Made by a program: the position numbers and the translations under genes. From contig OZ022257.1 in assembly GCA_963978905.1 (NCBI GenBank), positions 44,650,203 to 44,714,202 on the forward strand: a DNA stretch of 64,000 nt. Reading direction: 5' to 3'. The stretch's first letter is position 1; each line of letters opens with the position of its first letter. A model generated the notes under the pieces. The model saw only the letters and a list, made by a program, of their open reading frames with translations, made no database searches and was not told the origin of the DNA. The DNA is from Trichostrongylus colubriformis (lineage: Eukaryota > Nematoda > Chromadorea > Rhabditida > Trichostrongylidae). Below are positions 62,601 to 64,000 of the stretch, piece by piece.

Positions 62601-62841
62601 ATAAGTGTCAAGTGGACCGATGACATGGATAAATTCAGCCAGTCTCCGAAAAAAAGACAACTGAGCGAACAACATAGGTTAGCTGTTCACAATACGCAGT
62701 CGCTTTGTGCTCGGGGCCATTCAGCGAGCTGGAATAAAAAAAATTGCTTGAGCCGGAGATTAGTCAACGGCAGCTGCGGTAAATGAATGACATTCTGAGG
62801 CTATCCGTCAGACGGACGAAAGAGTCAACGATCAAACATAC

Positions 62842-62920
62842 CACAGTCATCATCCTGAGGGTCAATATCCCCGAGTGAACTACTCCTACTCGTGGTTGGA
62901 GTGAGGGGTACTTTTGACAT
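62842..62920 (-). CDS. Possible 5' coding exon of an unidentified minus-strand gene
   Basis: From ATG at 62920 the frame runs 26 codons to a good donor (G, then GTATGT) at 62842. The peptide starts MSKVPLTPTTSRSSSLGDID and ends in an acidic DPQDDDC, a polar, low-complexity N-terminus common in signalling or cytoskeletal proteins. The frame also stays open upstream for about 8 codons. I could not find a phase-compatible partner: the open stretch near 61730 (HDVSQINSSPLPGAEDELV) is in the wrong phase to be the next exon. No family is recognised. It may be a chance ORF. Confidence 0.25.
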
Positions 62921-64000
62921 ATGAGTATAGGGATTCCTTATGAATGTGTGACAATTTGTAATAGGTACATAACCGTAAAGGCAATAATGGGAAGTACCGC
63001 TCAAGTGAACAATGGATTCAGGAACCCGATGCTAAAAAAAAAACTAAACTCCATGTGACAATGGGCTTTTTACCATAAGCACGATTTTATTCTACATTAT
63101 CACAATATAAGGGAATATTTACTAGGCGTGGACCGAAATGAAGCGACATTTGAACCACAAAGTAACAAAGGGGTTGTGGGTACAGGGTTGTGAATGTAAT
63201 AACACTATACTTCATTTTCATGAAACATGATGGAGAACCGTTGCATGGCGCACATACGACGGTTTGGAGTCCTAGGTGACCTTGATGTTACTTATCATTA
63301 TTTGTTGTTTACTAACATTTTTATATGGGTATGGCGAATGTGATCGATCCAGAAAATTAACAACAACTGTCCAAAAAGGTTGCTTGGAGTAATTAATCTG
63401 TAGGAGGGACAAAGTAGTATACACGGCAAAAAAGCTCTCCTTATAAATGCTCATGTTGTCTGTTAAATGACCACAAATAGACAGATTGACGTGAGATGAC
63501 GCCCTAAGAATCTGCGGAAGAAGACTGAACAAGCGTTCTCGGTAGGTCATTCAAAGGCAGAGCATGATGCAGTGGTTCCAGGCCGGCGACTGACAAGTGA
63601 ACGGAAATGCCCAACTGCCCCGAATTTAGGTCTACTATTATGACGAAGTTTATGACCAGTATCGGAATGAGGCGGCGCTGGCAATTCCACGTTAAGGTCT
63701 TGGATTTCACATACTTTCTGTGATGTGACTAGTTCGAAAAAATGAGAAACGAAAGATTCCGCAATCGTGGTAGGGTAAGTAGGCTCCACGACTAAGCAGT
63801 TAAATAGGTAAATATTTCATGAATAGATCAATAACTTCTTTCAAAAAATATACTTTTTTGAAGGCGGAGTTGAGGAAAATTTCATGGTTCTCTGTACACA
63901 TGGATATTATTTTGCATTGCGTAGTGTGTATAATATCTATAAGGTTTTTAATGTTACCTTTGGATCACATAGGGAAAAAAACCAAAAAGTTTGCTTTTCT
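62921..64000. other. Right edge of the window, no supported gene
   Basis: A minus-strand ORF (63789-63547, 80 codons) begins MEPTYPTTIAESFVSHFFEL and has a possible GTATGTG donor after SQK; it could be an upstream exon of the gene hinted at by 62842-62920, but no acceptor chain can be shown. The rest is AT-rich. Confidence 0.3.

Larger units (their letters stand above)
58411..62841. other. Intergenic region upstream of the SXP/RAL-2-like gene
   Basis: Includes one GGCC fold-back, one mariner fold-back and one dispersed repeat, listed separately. 58800-60800 and 61510-62460 show no supported gene; minus-strand open pieces near 61540-61735 and 61900-62119 lack phase-compatible splice links. 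No promoter motif stands out. Confidence 0.45.

Noticed and set aside
1..64000. Prokaryotic systems, CRISPR arrays, rRNA genes
   Set aside because: All secure genes are intron-rich nematode-type genes; the repeats are transposon arms or a minisatellite, not spaced direct repeats.

Overview
The window is eukaryotic and looks like a nematode of Clade V, probably a strongylid (hookworm/trichostrongyle type). Grounds: many small exons (about 70-190 nt, a few longer) split by introns that end in the nematode TTTCAG-type acceptor; acceptor-like sites 0-17 nt upstream of several start codons, as expected for spliced-leader trans-splicing; a secreted SXP/RAL-2-like protein, a nematode-only family; and about half of the non-coding DNA made of small inverted-repeat transposons. 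Species cannot be decided from sequence alone. No bacterial operons, CRISPR arrays, rRNA or convincing tRNA genes were seen.

Layout. 838-4935 (minus): 8-exon S-methyl-5'-thioadenosine phosphorylase (MTAP; 286 aa). 4936-14879: about 10 kb with no secure gene, filled with fold-back elements; one weak exon candidate at 8.6-8.8 kb. 14880-36276 (minus): 29-exon eIF4G orthologue (ifg-1; 1253 aa; every exon junction is in phase), with an eIF4E-binding motif, MIF4G and MA3 domains. Its introns carry a deleted mariner (18940-19803), a second degenerate mariner (31878-32770), a TIR element that fills almost one whole intron (20951-21697), and two plus-strand exon-like fragments encoding hydrophobic segments. 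36294-40783: transposon-rich divergent intergenic region, including a cleanly nested insertion with an 8-bp target duplication (37034-37414). 40784-51463 (plus): 5-exon MARCH-type RING-CH protein (212 aa) with an intact C4HC3 finger. 51538-54219 (plus): 2-exon single-pass membrane protein (91 aa) starting only 74 nt after the MARCH stop, with an acceptor between them: a likely two-gene operon. 56007-58410 (minus): 6-exon secreted SXP/RAL-2-like protein (204 aa). 58411-64000: intergenic, one fold-back mariner, and a possible 5' exon of another minus-strand gene at 62842-62920.

How the genes relate. The conserved genes are housekeeping (methionine salvage, cap-dependent translation, membrane ubiquitination) plus one parasite-type secreted protein; only the MARCH/small membrane protein pair looks co-transcribed. 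The most distinctive property of the window is its density of near-perfect palindromes. At least three unrelated mariner lineages or element ends were converted into fold-back forms in which both arms encode the same transposase C-terminus, and several MITE families with 3-bp, TTAA, TA or 8-bp target sites recur, often abutting or nested. I did not find a convincing new multi-gene system; the best leads are the MARCH/membrane-protein operon, the possible plus-strand small gene overlapping ifg-1, and the fold-back conversion of mariners.
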